In this document: positions 24,868-39,200 of the stretch, one piece after another
Numbering within the stretch: the first letter of the stretch is position 1
Layout: every line of letters begins with the position of its first letter
NCBI RefSeq assembly: GCF_036669915.1
Contig: NC_089320.1
Span: 20,845,982-20,909,981, forward strand
Length of the DNA stretch: 64,000 nt
Source: Pocillopora verrucosa
Lineage: Eukaryota > Cnidaria > Anthozoa > Scleractinia > Pocilloporidae
Reading direction: 5' to 3'
Translations under genes and position numbers: made by a program
Notes under the pieces: model-generated
Database searches by the model: none
Seen by the model: the letters and a program-made list of their open reading frames with translations, nothing else
What the model was told of the DNA's origin: nothing

Positions 24868-25899
24868 ATGTTAGACACATGCAGAGAAGGAAATTTTGAA
24901 GAAGTACGCCTCAGTGGAAAGCCATTTCAATGTAATCGTCGCGGTTGCGTCGCTTCAACGAACTTTTCGTGCAAAACTAACAAGTTCGAACTCCGCAGAA
25001 ACACGAACGAAAGTGCAAGGTGGATGCACGTTCCAGAAAATATCGGTAAGGAAATGATTCCAAACACTGGCCGTCTCGTAGGATCGGGAGGTTTTGGAAC
25101 TGTGTACGAGGCGTTTTTGGATGGTAAAAAACTGGCCGTTAAGAAAATGCATCGAAACATGAAAAACCCGCACGCACTGTATGAGAGTGTTCAAGCAGAG
25201 AAATTGGCTCTCCCCTTGAAACATCCTAACATTGTACGGACTCTGGCTGTTTTTGAGCTAGAAAATATGCAAGATGTGTGGATTCTCATGGAATTTGCTG
25301 GTAACAGGACATTACAGGCGATTATTGACGATGATCGAGAAGTTCTGGGTAGTTCTCGCCGATGGAATTATGTGCGTGACATTGCCTGCGCGCTAAAATT
25401 CGTCCACGAGAATAGTCTCGTACATTTGGACTTAAAACCTGCAAATGTTATCGTCGATCACCAAGATCTCTGCAAACTGGGTGATTTTGGATGTTGTCAG
25501 AGTATTGGATTAACTGCTAAGGACGAAACATTGCTTCCTCCGAGTCCCGCACCAAGCCCGAGAAGTTTACTGACTGGAACATTCGCGTACCGGGCACCGG
25601 AGTTGTTAAAAGGCGAACTTCCCAGCGAAAAAGCAGACATGTACTCACTTGGCATTTGCCTATGGCAGATGCTTTTCCGGGAACATCCCTATGGACTAGA
25701 AAGCCACTTTGTCGTTATTTTTGGAGTAGTTGCGCATCACTTAAGACCGTCGCTTGTTAATTTGCCGGCGTTGGCATCAACCGATTCAGACACGCCGGCT
25801 TATATTGAACTCATGAAGTTGATGTGGCATGCGAGCCCACTCTCCAGACCTACTGCCGAGGACGTTTTAAAAATTGTGGACGAAATGAAAACCATGTGA
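24868..25899 (+). CDS. MOS: MOS serine/threonine kinase (MAPK kinase kinase)
   Basis: Intronless, 343 aa, the usual length for MOS, which activates MEK in oocytes and sustains meiotic arrest through ERK. The kinase domain spans about residues 65-340: glycine loop GSGGFG (72-77), VKK with catalytic Lys92, catalytic-loop VHLDLKPANV with Asp188 and Asn193, DFG 206-208, and RAPELLKGE at 242-250. HLD in place of HRD, GDFGCC, and RAPELLKGE followed by KADMYSLGICLWQM are MOS hallmarks. The N-terminal 60 residues are Cys- and Arg-rich and not conserved. The activation segment carries a Pro/Ser stretch (LLPPSPAPSPRS) that appears longer than in vertebrate MOS. A polyadenylation signal (AATAAA) occurs near 26828. 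MOS duplicates are common in cnidarians, so this may be one of several paralogues. Confidence 0.9.
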   Translation: MLDTCREGNFEEVRLSGKPFQCNRRGCVASTNFSCKTNKFELRRNTNESARWMHVPENIGKEMIPNTGRLVGSGGFGTVYEAFLDGKKLAVKKMHRNMKNPHALYESVQAEKLALPLKHPNIVRTLAVFELENMQDVWILMEFAGNRTLQAIIDDDREVLGSSRRWNYVRDIACALKFVHENSLVHLDLKPANVIVDHQDLCKLGDFGCCQSIGLTAKDETLLPPSPAPSPRSLLTGTFAYRAPELLKGELPSEKADMYSLGICLWQMLFREHPYGLESHFVVIFGVVAHHLRPSLVNLPALASTDSDTPAYIELMKLMWHASPLSRPTAEDVLKIVDEMKTM

Positions 25900-28361
25900 C
25901 AATCTGGTTCAACACATGTCGAATTGTACGCTAGTGCACGTAGGACCTTGTTAGTTTGCACGTAGGCAAGCAACGAAGGTTGTAGAATTGTCACTTTGCA
26001 TTTGCCACGACAGAATTAATTTTTTACGATTTTATTTCTTCAAAATTTCTCGGAATTGTTTCATTTCAACTAAAACGAAATTTTCACTTTTTTCTACCGG
26101 ATGTTTTAAGAGAATCTAAAGGTCAAATTGTTGACCGGTTTCGTGTTGAAATTCCGTGTATGTATGTTGTTGTATTTTGTGGCTGCTGTCACGACGACGT
26201 ATTTGCATAAATCTCATTTACGCTTCAATACAAAAGATCTACGCAGTTTCCATTCGTAGACGAAATTTGTGATTTTGTAGTCAATTCTCAAAGGAATCTA
26301 GGTTTTCTAAAGAAAGCTTACACAGATAAAAATGATAATTTATTACTGTATGTTTTAGTACTTTTGAGGCAAATTTCGACTTCCGTGACATGTAGCTGGA
26401 ATTGGAAAATGGATCATTATTCGTAAAAGTGCTTTCTCATCCTGTAGAGTGAACTTTTTATAGATTGCACGTAAATTTAAGATAAATGTGTATTAGTTTC
26501 CAAGGAGATCCTATTTGTGAGATTTTGTAGTGAGCCGTAAAATTCATAACTATTATTTTCCCCTAGACATCATAATCCTTAGTAATTGTAAGGTTTTCCT
26601 GAATCTGAAAGTAATGTTTTTTTTAGGTTGCATAAGGTATTGTTGTCGTTTTTTTTCATGGTTTTGAACTTTCATAGTGCTTTTTCAAAAATTTCTATTC
26701 TTTGTATTAATCTTAACTTTATTTACAATTTTGGTACATTTTGTGAGCCAGACTGGTGCAAAAAATGTTTTTTAATTTTTTTATTTACATTTAGTGGAAA
26801 CCAGTACTATAATCTTAATGCTTTAAAATAAAAATTGCACCGTGAAAAAAAATTTGAGCAATTTAGTGTCTACAATGTATCATGCAAGATGTAAATAGTA
26901 TTGCAAATTCATGATTTGAAACCTAGATTGTTGAATAATTGTATATTGATACCAAACATGTATTATAAAATTTACAGATTTAGGAAAGTTTATTTATTAG
27001 TTAAAGGAAAAATTATTAATCAGATTATTATTCTAATAGAATCATCCACAATTTTCACAGCTTGATGAAAGCTAGTAGATAACTACAAAAAAGTCTGAGA
27101 CTGAAATCAAAATATTGTTTGTACAGAGATCTGCATATTGTTGTAACTTAAGGTTGAACTGTACAAAATAAAACATATGCTAAAAGGAAACTTGAGATTT
27201 TGTGTACATATTACTGAACTTTACAGGTTTTACAATTCTGTTGTTCAGGGTTGTTTTGAAAAACAAGGTTGCTGGAAAATGCACCCTATATGAAGACCAT
27301 TAATATCTTAAGATCTTGTCACTCTTGAAAGATGCAGAAAAATTGAATAATTTTGTGATGATTTCCAGACATGACCTGACAGACCTTTTGAAGGAAATGC
27401 TCTGTTGTCAGAAAAAAAAATAGAGCATTTATCAATTCCTTATCCATTCATCAATGAATAAATAGGTGAGTTGTAAGTAAAATATTTCCCTGAAAACATT
27501 CTCCTATTTTTCAATGTGTGTGATTTTATGCACAGTTTTGCTAATTTTTTTACTTGGGTTATAACCTACTTTCACGGTCCTATTTGAACAAAAATTTGGG
27601 GCTTTGAGGTCATGTTTATTGAAAATAAAAATAGTTGAACCTAAATCAGGGCAACACACTTTCTTCTGAAATATCATTGCTCTGGCTTATCCTTTCACAG
27701 ACACGATTTTCACCAGAAAACGAACATGAACCAGTTGAGAGAATCAAACTGATTTGATAGAGTTTTGGTCATTTTCTTCTGTAATAGCTTTCATTGTTGC
27801 ATGATGTGATCAGGATTAATTCTTTGCGATAAACTAATCGCAATATCAGCCTTGTCAATGATGTTCATTTTCTACATTAGCCCACATAGCATCAGGAAGT
27901 CTTTAGTATTCTGACCAAAAGCTGGAAAACTAGCAAAGAAGAAAAACCATTAAGCCAACACACAAGCTGAAAGTGGGAAGAATCAAGTGAGCAATTAGCT
28001 TTTGAAATTGGTACCGTAGAGTTTTCAAAAGGAAAGGGGTATTGTTTTGAATAAATTTGACTACATCCCTAACTTAAGAAAGCTGTCAATACCAGTCAAC
28101 TTTTAGAAAATTTGTGACTGTTTTCCTTGTTTCTCAGATAACTGAACTCGTAAGTGCTTGATATGAATAGGAACTACATAAACATGTAAACGACCCTACG
28201 TGACCGCGAGTTCAGTTTTTAAATCAGGAAGAGAAAAATTAAAATAAGCCTAAACGAGTAGGGAATTACACGAAAGATCGGGAAAGTTACCCGTAGTTTC
28301 GGGCGAATACTCGCTCGTGCTCATTTGAAACTGGGACCTAACCTTACACTCAACAAACAAA
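25900..28361. other. MOS 3' region and MAP3K4 upstream region
   Basis: Non-coding AT-rich DNA. AATAAA signals near 26828 and 27169 could end the MOS transcript. Sequence immediately upstream of 28362 is more GC-rich and probably holds the MAP3K4 promoter and leader. No specific box was identified. Confidence 0.45.
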
Positions 28362-30264
28362 ATGGCGGAGGTAGAGGACGTCTCGGATGAGCAGCAACAA
28401 ATCTCAGGTTCGCCTTGCGACGAAATCGATCCAGCAGAAATTTTTGAAAACCAGGGATGTTTGGGGGTTGAAATATTTCCTGCGGATGACAGAGGATCTG
28501 GCTCAGAGTTTGACTCTGAGCGCGAAGAGATTGTTGATTTGTCATCTGAGAATGAGCTTTCCGACAGTTTTCCATACGGGGTAACTCCGCCGAGAAATAT
28601 AAGAAGGCGCAAAGAGAAGTCAAGAAGAGAAAAAGATAAAGTGATCTCTCTCCTTAAAAGTCCTGTAACTCGTCCATATGGATCTAATCCTTCGGAAAGA
28701 ACAGAGCTGGACAGACGGAAAAAGCGGGGTTCTACTCAGCTGACAACTGAACGAGCCTTCCAGAGACAACTCAAGCGAGGCAGTGTTGATGTTGGGTTTG
28801 TCAGTGTTGAAAGTGGTGTCCATTCGTCAGACACTTCAAAGTCTTTAGATGTGCCCAGCATCAAGATCGAAACCTCAAGTCCATTCATGTCCTTGGACTG
28901 CGTTTGCGAAGATTCTTCCGATACTTCAGGCATATATATGCGTGCCAGCACTGTCACGGAATCTGGTGCCATTACTCGAAGAAACGCCGGAGGACACAAG
29001 AAAGCATCTCGCTCAGAATCTGATCCTCATAGTTCTTCTACATCTAAAAATTTTCTCAATCCCTATTGTCCAGAGGCGAGAATGGAGTTCTATAGAACAT
29101 TTTCTCTTTTGATCAAACTATCATTGGCTCATAAACAGCAAGAAAGACAGTATGGAGTTGATAACAGTGCCCTTGAGAGGCAAAGTTCAGAAGAAAATAA
29201 AAAATGGCAAGTGGCATTGTCACAAGCACTTTGGCTTGAACTGCAGGCTTGGCATGCAAACCGAACCATGGCAGAACAAGATCAGTATTTAGTTCAAGCT
29301 CGTGCTAATGTGGAAGAGGTGCTAGATGAGATTATAAATTTTAAAGTTAAGAAACAAGATGGGGACAGTCTGACTTTGAATGAAGAAACTGAGAAAAACA
29401 ATTGTGAAAAAAATCAAGATGCAAAAGAAGATTCTGGTGTTCTTGATACTGATGGAACTGCCTGTAGTACCAACGATGATTTGCCTACTTCAACACAGTC
29501 ATCACATTCAGTTGATCCTTCAGTGCACAATTCTTATACAGCAGATCAAGAAAATTTTTTTCAGACTTTGGAGACATCTGACACAGAACATTGTGTAAAT
29601 GAAAACAGTGAGCTTTCTTCTACTGAGACAGATAGCTTTAAAAATGACCTTGACAGAGATGCGCCAGATTACAAAGCTTTACGAAGCAGACTTTCACTAG
29701 ATTTTAATCATAGAAACCAGAAACAGTGTCTCAGTGAAGCAAGAGAGGATTGTTTCTCAGATAAAACATACTGTCAGCTAAAAGCCGCCATAGATCAAGT
29801 TACAGAACTCTTTGACAAATTGGAAATGATTGAGCATCTTTATCCCACTCGTAAGAACCTTGGAGAGCAAAATGAAAAGTACACAAGCAAAGATTTCACA
29901 AGGAACTTTGAAACATTGTGCTTGTGGTTGAATGTAACCAGAGAATTATATCACAAGCTACATTCGATTGCTAAGTTTGTTGGTGTGAATCCAGAAGAGA
30001 CAAAAGTTTGGCAAGATTGGTTAGATGTTGGTCTTGGAAGATTGGGTATGTATATATGTATGGTAGCTAAATTTTGTGCATGGGTTTCAGCTTTATTTTC
30101 CTTTGTTTTGGGTGTGTTAACCTCTTAACCTCCCAGTAGTGATTAACATATAATTTCTAAGTATAATATCCATACATTGTCAAGCAAGCACATAAAAAGA
30201 ATAGCAGGTAATTTAGTGTAAACAACTGGGTTGAAAACGTAAATTAGCCACTGTAAAGGGTAAA

Positions 30265-30299
<35 letters not shown>

Positions 30300-33200
30300 G
30301 CGATTAGAGGAATTGTGGGTTGTGTGTGGATTTATATGTAGGAAGTGGAGCTACGCCATTGGTGGGAATGTGGTGACGAGAAAACAGGAATAAATTAGTT
30401 GAATGAAAAGCGCTCGTTGATTCCGTGGAGATTAAGGGTGCCGATTTGGAATATAAATTTTTGTTCTAGTGTTTTACGGCTTTCCGAACTGCCTAGATGT
30501 AAGGAAAGGTCTTCCATCAGTATCAAGAACACCAGAATCTCCTTTTGCATCTTGATTGTTTTCACAATTGTTTTTCTCAGTTTCTTCATTCAAAGTCTGA
30601 CTGTCCCCATCTTGTTTCTTAACTTTAAAATTTATAACCTCATCTAGCACCTCTTCCACATTAGCACGAGCTTGAACTAAATACTGATCTTGTTCAAGCT
30701 TATCAGGTAGAAGCTGTTATCTTGATCTAACACAAATTTCTTTTACTAATTCAAGGCATTATGTAGAGGCTAGAAGGGAGAATTAACAATCAGATCTTGG
30801 GAGTTAAAGGGTTAATGGGAAATTTTGGGTTTGAAACACAAGAAATTACAATTTAGTCCAAAGTTAAAAAATTCAGCCACAACATGAATGTGTGTAATCC
30901 TTATTATCATAATTGCTCCAGTGCTTACAGAGATGCTCAAACTCTGATTGGTTGAGGATTGCATTTCATCTTACCATCATCACCTTGCACGAGGTGTTTA
31001 TAGTACTGAGGCGCTAAATTTTAAAAAGGCTACCTTGCATTTTTTTTCATTGTTACAGAGGAAGTGATGTACACAATAGAGAAAATTCAATTCTTAAGAA
31101 TGCAAAAGATGCTATAAGGTTTGGAGTAATACTTTTCAAAAGAAAGACATCATGGACTTTTTTATCAATTGAATCAAACAAACCTTTCAAATTCTAGTAG
31201 AAACTGGCTCTTTATCTTGCTCTGAGAAATCAAAACAATTAATGCCAAATGGTTTTAACATCAAAAAGAATTCACAACAGAATTTGAAAGCACCAATTAA
31301 GTAAATGTACTAACTTTTGTTTGGGGATTATTCAGCAATATCCACTTTGCCTTTAGCAAATAATTATTAAATGATGGCAAAACAAGTTAACCTTCCATTC
31401 ACTAACATCAGTATCCTTATTCTCCCTACTCTTCTCTATACATTTCTCTGTAATTAGAAGGAGAATTTGTTTAAAAATCAAAGCTTCTAAGGTTGGCAAT
31501 CATTTCCTTGATTCTCGTAACCACAAGAATGATTCAGTTAGTAGTATTACATTGCCTGCTGAGGTGTGAATAGTATTAGCTTACATGTATTAGTTTGTTA
31601 GTTTTTTAAATTCAGTGGAGTTTACTTTTGTATTTTTATTTATTTATTTATCTGGAAGTAATTTTTTGCAGATGATATGTGCCCAGCCTCTGACTTGCAT
31701 CTTGATGACAATGAAACTTATTTTTCATTATCTGACGATGATAATGATGATGAGGAAGAGGAGGTTGAGAGCAATGAAGATGATGATGATGATGCTGATG
31801 ATACTGAACAGAAAAATGGTACTGTTCCTTCGTCTCCAATGAGAACAATGTCATATGAGAGTCAGACAAGCACACCTTCACGGCCATCAAGAGCAAGTAG
31901 CAACTTGTCCAACTTCAAGTGGAGTTCAACATCAAGGTACAGACCATTTGTTGACCACAGTATCAAGAAGATGGGGTTGATAAAACTTGGGAAGAGATTA
32001 GGAGACATTCTGGACACTAGTATGATGAAGGCTAGACAAGCCCTGGTGCTTCCAAGCAACAAATGCCAGGACAATGAATGCCAGTGTTGTAACCCTGTTA
32101 AATTGGAGCACAGGAAGTGGTCTGTAAATCATTTGGATGCACTCATGAATGGAAAAGAAGAACCAATTCAACTGTTCAGCTGTAGCTGTCATCCTCATAG
32201 AAGAGCAATGCGCTGTGGGAATGAGAATTTTGATCATGGGATTTGGGTGGAGGAGTTCATTAAAGAAACTGGTCTGCCCTCCTTTCGATTATTGTACTTG
32301 TTTCTGGCACGAGTTCCATTAGACATCATCCATGAATGTTTGCGTCTGAGGCTGCAGCATCGGCCCAAGGGGGAGCCATCATCATTGAGTGTGAGACAGG
32401 TCAGACACAAGATTAGATATTTGGTTAAGTCATATTCTCTAAACATTAATCTATACACTGTTCTCTACATATTTCTTATGATAATGACAAGGAGAGTATG
32501 GGTAGCAATCAAGAACTTCTTTAGCTGGTGGTCATTTCCTTTTGTCTCATTTCTTTAATGTGTGATTCAGTGGGGATACTATAAAGAGAAATTAGATGAA
32601 AGTCATGTAAAAATAATTAATAATCGCTGATTTTTTCTTATAACTAGCTAAAATACAAAGGATAGGGATAGGAAAGCTGTGTATGTACTCATTTTTATAT
32701 TTAAGGAGGGGTGGGGTTCTTGGTACTGGTTAGATTTTAACAAAATTTAATTTTGGTCTGACGTGTATTTGCTTGAAGGAACCAATACTTCTACAAACTT
32801 TGATTTGGTTTCTCGCCATAAAATTTTTTTTTAGCATGAAAAGATTCTGAATAATGCAACTTTTTTCATCCTTACCTCTTGTTTGTTTTTTGGTTGCTTT
32901 CACTGCATTTCCTCCTCCAGAATATTAACCATTCAGGGAAAAATATGATTTATGGAAAAAATTATTCTCAGCCACAGCACTCGGTGACTTTGTTATACAC
33001 TCAGTCACTTTTTTTAAAAATTTTTTTTTGATACACAGCTTCTGCGAGAGTGTAAAGATGTGCTGTTAGGTGGTGTTCTTGTGAAAGACTATTACCTTGA
33101 TCTTGTGGGTGGAATTTCAAACTCAGAAGACTTAAACAAGGAAAACACAGAAAGTGACATTGAAGGCTTTGAGCAGGATCTTCAGAGTTTGCTGCTGGTA

Positions 33201-36200
33201 ATTTTTGGTTACTACCTTATCTCAACATGAAATTGAATCTGGGTTCATTATGAAACATGTATTATTATGTAAAGTCCATGGTTGTCTGCAGGCTAAGGGA
33301 ATATAATTGACATAATTGGATCTTCTGTCCTATAAAAAATAAGGACAGGAAATTTTTCTAAACAAACATTTTGTATCACTTATCAGAATAAAGCGTGGAA
33401 GATTACACCTTGTTTTTCTCCATCACTGAGCTGAACACTGAAATTTCCATAAGTAATATTGACTGAGCTGAAATTTGAACAAGAGGTGGACATTTTTTTT
33501 TTCTTGGTAGCCTAGCAAGTCCAGTTACCAGGCTCACATAAAGAGTCTATTGATAAAGTCTACCAAATAGTTAACCATTTCCTCCTGAAAAACATCTATA
33601 AAATTGTTTACTGAGGGGTAAACACTGAGAGTCAGCACAAGCCCAGAAAATGCACAGCCTCTGCTTCATGTATAAACAAGGACATACTAATGAGTATCCA
33701 CTTTATTGTGGGTGCAACCATCTTAATTTTAATAACATATGATCACTAAGTATGATAGATAAAATGTCAGTGAGAAAGAGAGGTATGCCACAGATGTTTT
33801 TCCACTTTTGTTAAGCTGTTCTTTATATCTTTTTCAATTAGGTTTATTTTGAGTATTTGCACAATGTCATCCACTTGGTCCAGAGGCTTCCTCAGGCATC
33901 CAAAGGACTAAAAAACATTCTTGAAGAAGAGTGGAGCTTTGTGAAGAAACATTGCCGCCATATTAGAGGAGGGGAAGTGGAAGGAGGAACAAGATTTTGG
34001 TATTGAAATAATTGCTGTGACAAGTCGACATAGCACCATAATTAATAATTGCACTGCAACACTAAAATTAAAAAAACTGTTTATATACATGTTGGAGAAA
34101 GATGCAAAAACCTATCAAGAGTGTGGGTGGGCCAAAGGAAATAATATATCTTCATGATGATTTGAGCCCTAGTCAGTTAAGTTGTTGAGTTTTTCTACTC
34201 TACCATTGTGGTCATGTAATTGGTTTACAGTGTTCTCCATTGCAGGTGATCAGAGGTTAAACTTACCACCTAAACTTGCTTGAAATTCTTGAAAATTCAA
34301 CAAGTAAAAGGGTTGTTCTATTGGCTTGAAAATTTCTCTTACCTGGCATGCTTGAAATAACAGAATACAATGGGTTTAAGATCCTGAATATGGCAAGGAT
34401 CGGTAATGTTGAAAGCATCAGCAGAGATACAGAATGAGTGCAACCAGCATTTTATGAACACTATTACACAGTATAAGTGCTCTTTGAGAAATCATTGTGA
34501 TTTTGGGAATTATGAATGATCATTACTTTTAATTCTGTTGATTATTTTTTCCTCTTTTCAGTGTCATGGCTTCAGGACTGCTTGAGTCAACTGGTGACTT
34601 TCTAGAGTCTGAGTTGGATCAGAGTTGCTCAGATCTTCACAACAACACTGATCATGGTGAAGATCTCAGGTACAGTTTATAGTGTTGGATTACAGATGGC
34701 TTAAAATCAATGATGAAATTTAACAAAACAACTGGAATTGTGCCAACCACTGCAATTGTAAATATTACAAAAATTGCTAGGCACCCAAGGTAAATCAGTG
34801 GCAAAATGCAACTTAGTGTCAGTGAGACTTGGCTGTGAAATAGCTGGAACTTGAAAATATTACAGATTAAAATTAGCAAAAACTGTCTGTTAAAATATTT
34901 TTCAAGTCCTATCATGATCATCATGCCATTTTAGTAAGATGCTGTGTATAAGCAGTGATGGCTAGGCTTTTAATGCAGGGGAAACAGTGATACTTTTTAT
35001 CATAAGCTACTGGTATTTTGCTGCTGAGACTGTAGTAAGCTCTGACAATGTGATACACTTAGCCTGTGTGTCAGAGTTTTTTTATAATCATGTTATGTTC
35101 TGTCTCTACAGGAGGAAAGTGCTTGAAGCTTGCAGAGGTTTTAAACTTTTGTTTAATGAAGCGAGAGAAAGGGCCTCTAAAGCCCTTGGTTTCACCAAGA
35201 AACTCCAGAATGACCTTGAAAATGCTGCAAAGTTCAGCATTGACGTACCCATGAATGAGCTTTTGATGAGGCTAGAAGCTAGTGGACATGTTCAGGTAAT
35301 GAAGAAATAACCTTTACAATTTCAATGTGCGAACTAATTTCTCATTACTGGGATACCTGTGATAGCTCAGTCATAAAATGCCTTTGTTTTTTTGTCATCG
35401 TTTTTTTTTTTTTTTTTTTTTTTTTTTCCTCCGCCACAAAATGGAAAAATTGCGCAATAGTACCCAGTGGTCATTGGGCCCTCAACACCATGACAACTGA
35501 CTGTGATCCAATGAGGGTGAAGGTGTTCACATGCTGATCACGTGTTATCTTGATGATGATTGACGTTGTCATGCACGGACAGGTCCGGGTCACATGACGA
35601 GCACAAGATTTTTGCTTAGGAAACTCTTTTGTCGGTCGTTTTATATTTCAACGTGTTTGGATTATGATCACCTGAAGCATTATAGTGCAAATGCTCGAAA
35701 TACTTACAGACGCATACAAAAGTCGTATTGTTCGCGGCCAATCCACACTAAAAGATGTTATTGAGCGGTAATTTTGGACTGGATTGAGTCGCGAACTGTG
35801 TATCCGTTGTAGTTTCTGGTGATTTCTGCCGTTTTAAGCTTGCTTTACCATCACTGTTATTCACATCATCTACTTTTATTACGTTGGTAAAATCTGTACA
35901 GACATCAAACAAACCAACTCGCGCACAAAGTAAGAAGACTATATTGAAGGCTTGAAATTATTTTACGATCGGTTTTCATCAAGAAATGGGCCAGGAATTT
36001 TCCACAATAGTGCAAATAATCGTGAAGACTGATCGAGGAAAAGCGATTGCGTGACACTCGGTAAGCTGTGAGATGACATGTTATTATTTACCAGACGTAA
36101 AAACTCTTCAGATTCTCAGTCTGCATTTTGTACCCACTCTGCAGTCTATATTTTGTATCCGATCTGCTGTCTGCATTTTGTACTAATAGGTATCTGTGGC

Positions 36201-39200
36201 ACCAATACAGTGTATTTTTGGTTACATTTATTCGCACAACACACATAATCTACCACAAAATACCTGTGTGTGAGGTAATTCGACGTTTTCGTTCTTTTCC
36301 ACGTTAATACTCTTCTTTCCTTTTGTAAGAATGTAGAACACAAGTAATCCACCCACCCTACAAAAAATATTTCAGTATACTAATCCGACACCTGTAGTAT
36401 CACTACACTTGATTCCAAGGATCCAGTACCATCCAGGTATCCCAGTTACCCTGCTCACAGGGTCTAGTTACAATCAAATTTAAATGTAAGTGTACTACAT
36501 AATATATAATATACTTTTCAGGTCATAGTTAGACACACAGCTGGACTTTTTATGTTTGTGCCAAAAACAATGGTGAAGAAAAAATGGTTAGTTCAGTCAA
36601 ATATTAATTTTTAGACCCCTAAGAGTGATTAGCTTCTAATTTGTCTCTACAACATCACCCCTGCATCCCGCATTAAAGTTATGAGAAAAAAGAAAAAGGT
36701 TACCAACTAAAAGCAGCTCTTTCTTGTTAAGCAAATTCTCCTTGTCAGTGTCATGAGAAATGTAAAAAGAACCGTATGGAGAATATGCATACTGATGTTA
36801 TGGTGCAAAGCATTGCCTAAAGATGAGTGGTTACTGTGTTGTTGTTCTGATTGATGAGCCTTTAAGCAGGGATAGTCTAAAAGGAATACCTCCTAGGGCA
36901 GTTCACAAATAGATGGGCCTATGAAAGGGTTGGGGAGGGTTGATGTGTCAAATTTAAACTCTAGTTTGACGTCATCCTTTTGTTTCAATGTTACTACAGT
37001 CAAATTATCCACCTGTTGAATTCTTGCTGTGTTCATGAAGAACATGGTGATCAAGTTGTTTCGGATGGTTCTGGATATCTCCTCATTTTGCCACCGTGTG
37101 CCTTAGAGAATGGAAATGATGTGCCTGTAACATGGAATGGCAAGACGGTTGTGGTGAGCCCAACCATGGATACTGCTATTAGTTTAGCAGACATACAGGT
37201 ACGTTGTCATCCTCTGTTCTTCAGCTATCCCTCAGCACTTCAGGCTGCAATGGTTTGGGTCACTGTTGCACACAGAAAATAATTTAACCACAAAGTTTTT
37301 GTGCAAGTTTCTAAGTAGGTAATCATGTAGAAAGCTGTCACAAGTTTACTATTTACATTGTAACCATTCAACTCTCATGAGTGACCAAGACAGAATTTCT
37401 CCTTACAACATCAAAACAAAATCAAACAGGCAAGTTATGGGAATAAAGAAAAATATGAATTAGGGAGATTATTAGTTGAACTAATGCTAAATTCTCTAAA
37501 CTCACATCATATGATTTGCTTAACAGACAGTAAGGAGAATTACTAATGAGATCATGGGAGTGAAAGGGTTCATGGACAGTTATTGTAGTCTCAGTACTAA
37601 CAAAATAATATAAAACCTGTTATCCTGCTATGGAATTGCTTTTCGTGAAAATATCCTGTATATCCACGGGTGGTATTTACTTGCATCCACCAGTAGATGT
37701 CATGCCTGACATTAAAGCCAATTTAACCATCTTTACAACATACATGTACTAAAAACAGCACTTTTCCTTAACTTTTTTTTTTTTCAGGTTGGAGGTATGA
37801 TTTTGGTGGTACAGAATTCCAAAGACTTGGATGAGCAGCGTGAAGTATTTCTTGACAGCATGAGTTATTCTGTCAGCATTGTAAAGCAAAGGACATCCAG
37901 TCATCAAGCTATTGCAGAAGCACTTGATGAATTGCAGGTAGGACATAATGGCAATCTACAATTATAATATACATGTAACTGATCCAACGGTGGTACCTGT
38001 GGTTACCACAAGTGACATGAAATATCACCAAGAAAGAAAACTAACACACCTTAGAGAACTGTTTTTTCTCTTTTTGGTGTTAGTTCTAACAGAAATCTTT
38101 ATAAGGATCAGGATTTATCAGTTCTGTTGAATTAACCCTGAAACTCGCAGAAGTAATTAAAATGTAACTTCTTCCCATAATATCCAAACATTATCCAGCA
38201 AAAAAGTAATGAGAAGCTCAAAGAAGTTATTACCTTGATCTAAAACCACATTGTTTATAACTAGTTTACAGGGAAATGTGTTACAGCTAGAGGGGAAAAT
38301 TAACTCCCAGATCTTGGAAGCTAAAGAGTTATGGTTATATCCCTTTCAGGAAGCCTGTCTGAGTCTCCGTGAGAAAATTGTTAGTGCTGTTGAAAGAGTT
38401 GATGAGAACTTGGATCTTGATAGCATGTTTGAAATGGAAGAGACAGAGAAGGCCATGGTTTATCACACCTACACAGAAACTATGCACCTGTGTTACAATG
38501 TTGGTTTTGAGGTACATATAACTTGCTTATCATGTCAACACCTGAATTTGCCTTTTGCAGTTACATACTCCTGAAGTGTTTGGTATTTGTACATTTGTTT
38601 TGCAATTATTAGCTTTGATGCTCGAATGATAGACAAGTCACCTTACTCCAAGTTTATACCGTAATTACATAACTTTGAAATAAACACGAGTTTTGAAATT
38701 GCATTTCAAGTATCAAAAAGAGGTGGCACGTTTAGTATTTGGAGAGAGAAAGGACACTCTTGGGCAAAAAATGCTGAATTTTTCCAAGCAATGGATGAAG
38801 TTTGTAATGTCAAAGTGTGAGAGAGGAAGAGGCACAAGACCAAGGTATGGTAGTTAAAAAAAAGAATAAAAAAAAGGTAAACAATTCTTAAGTCTACCCT
38901 TTTGGACAGAGTGGATTATCTTGCGTTTTAAATTTCAGCTGTGTCGTTCAGTTCATTTATTTTTTAATATAAATTTAAATGTTTCTTTATAGATGGGCAA
39001 ACCAAGGTCTTGACTTTCTTACAGTAGCATGTGATCCCAAGACATTGAACACTTTATCAGAGTCTGCATTCCAGGTATGAATTGAAAATACATACTTCTC
39101 GTTCATGGGATATCTTGTAAACTTTGCGAAGATCAATTAGGCTTCTTCCAGATTTGTTGTCTCTGCTATGATCGTATTAAATCTTTTTTGAACTGACATT

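Noticed and set aside
28250..28623. Two open frames antisense to MAP3K4 exon 1
   Set aside because: The sense strand carries the conserved MAP3K4 N-terminus; the antisense frames are shadows.
32400..32558. Extension of MAP3K4 exon 2 past 32399
   Set aside because: A good donor (CAG|GTCAGA) is present, the next exon joins in phase 0 and continues conserved sequence, and the extension enters a family A element.
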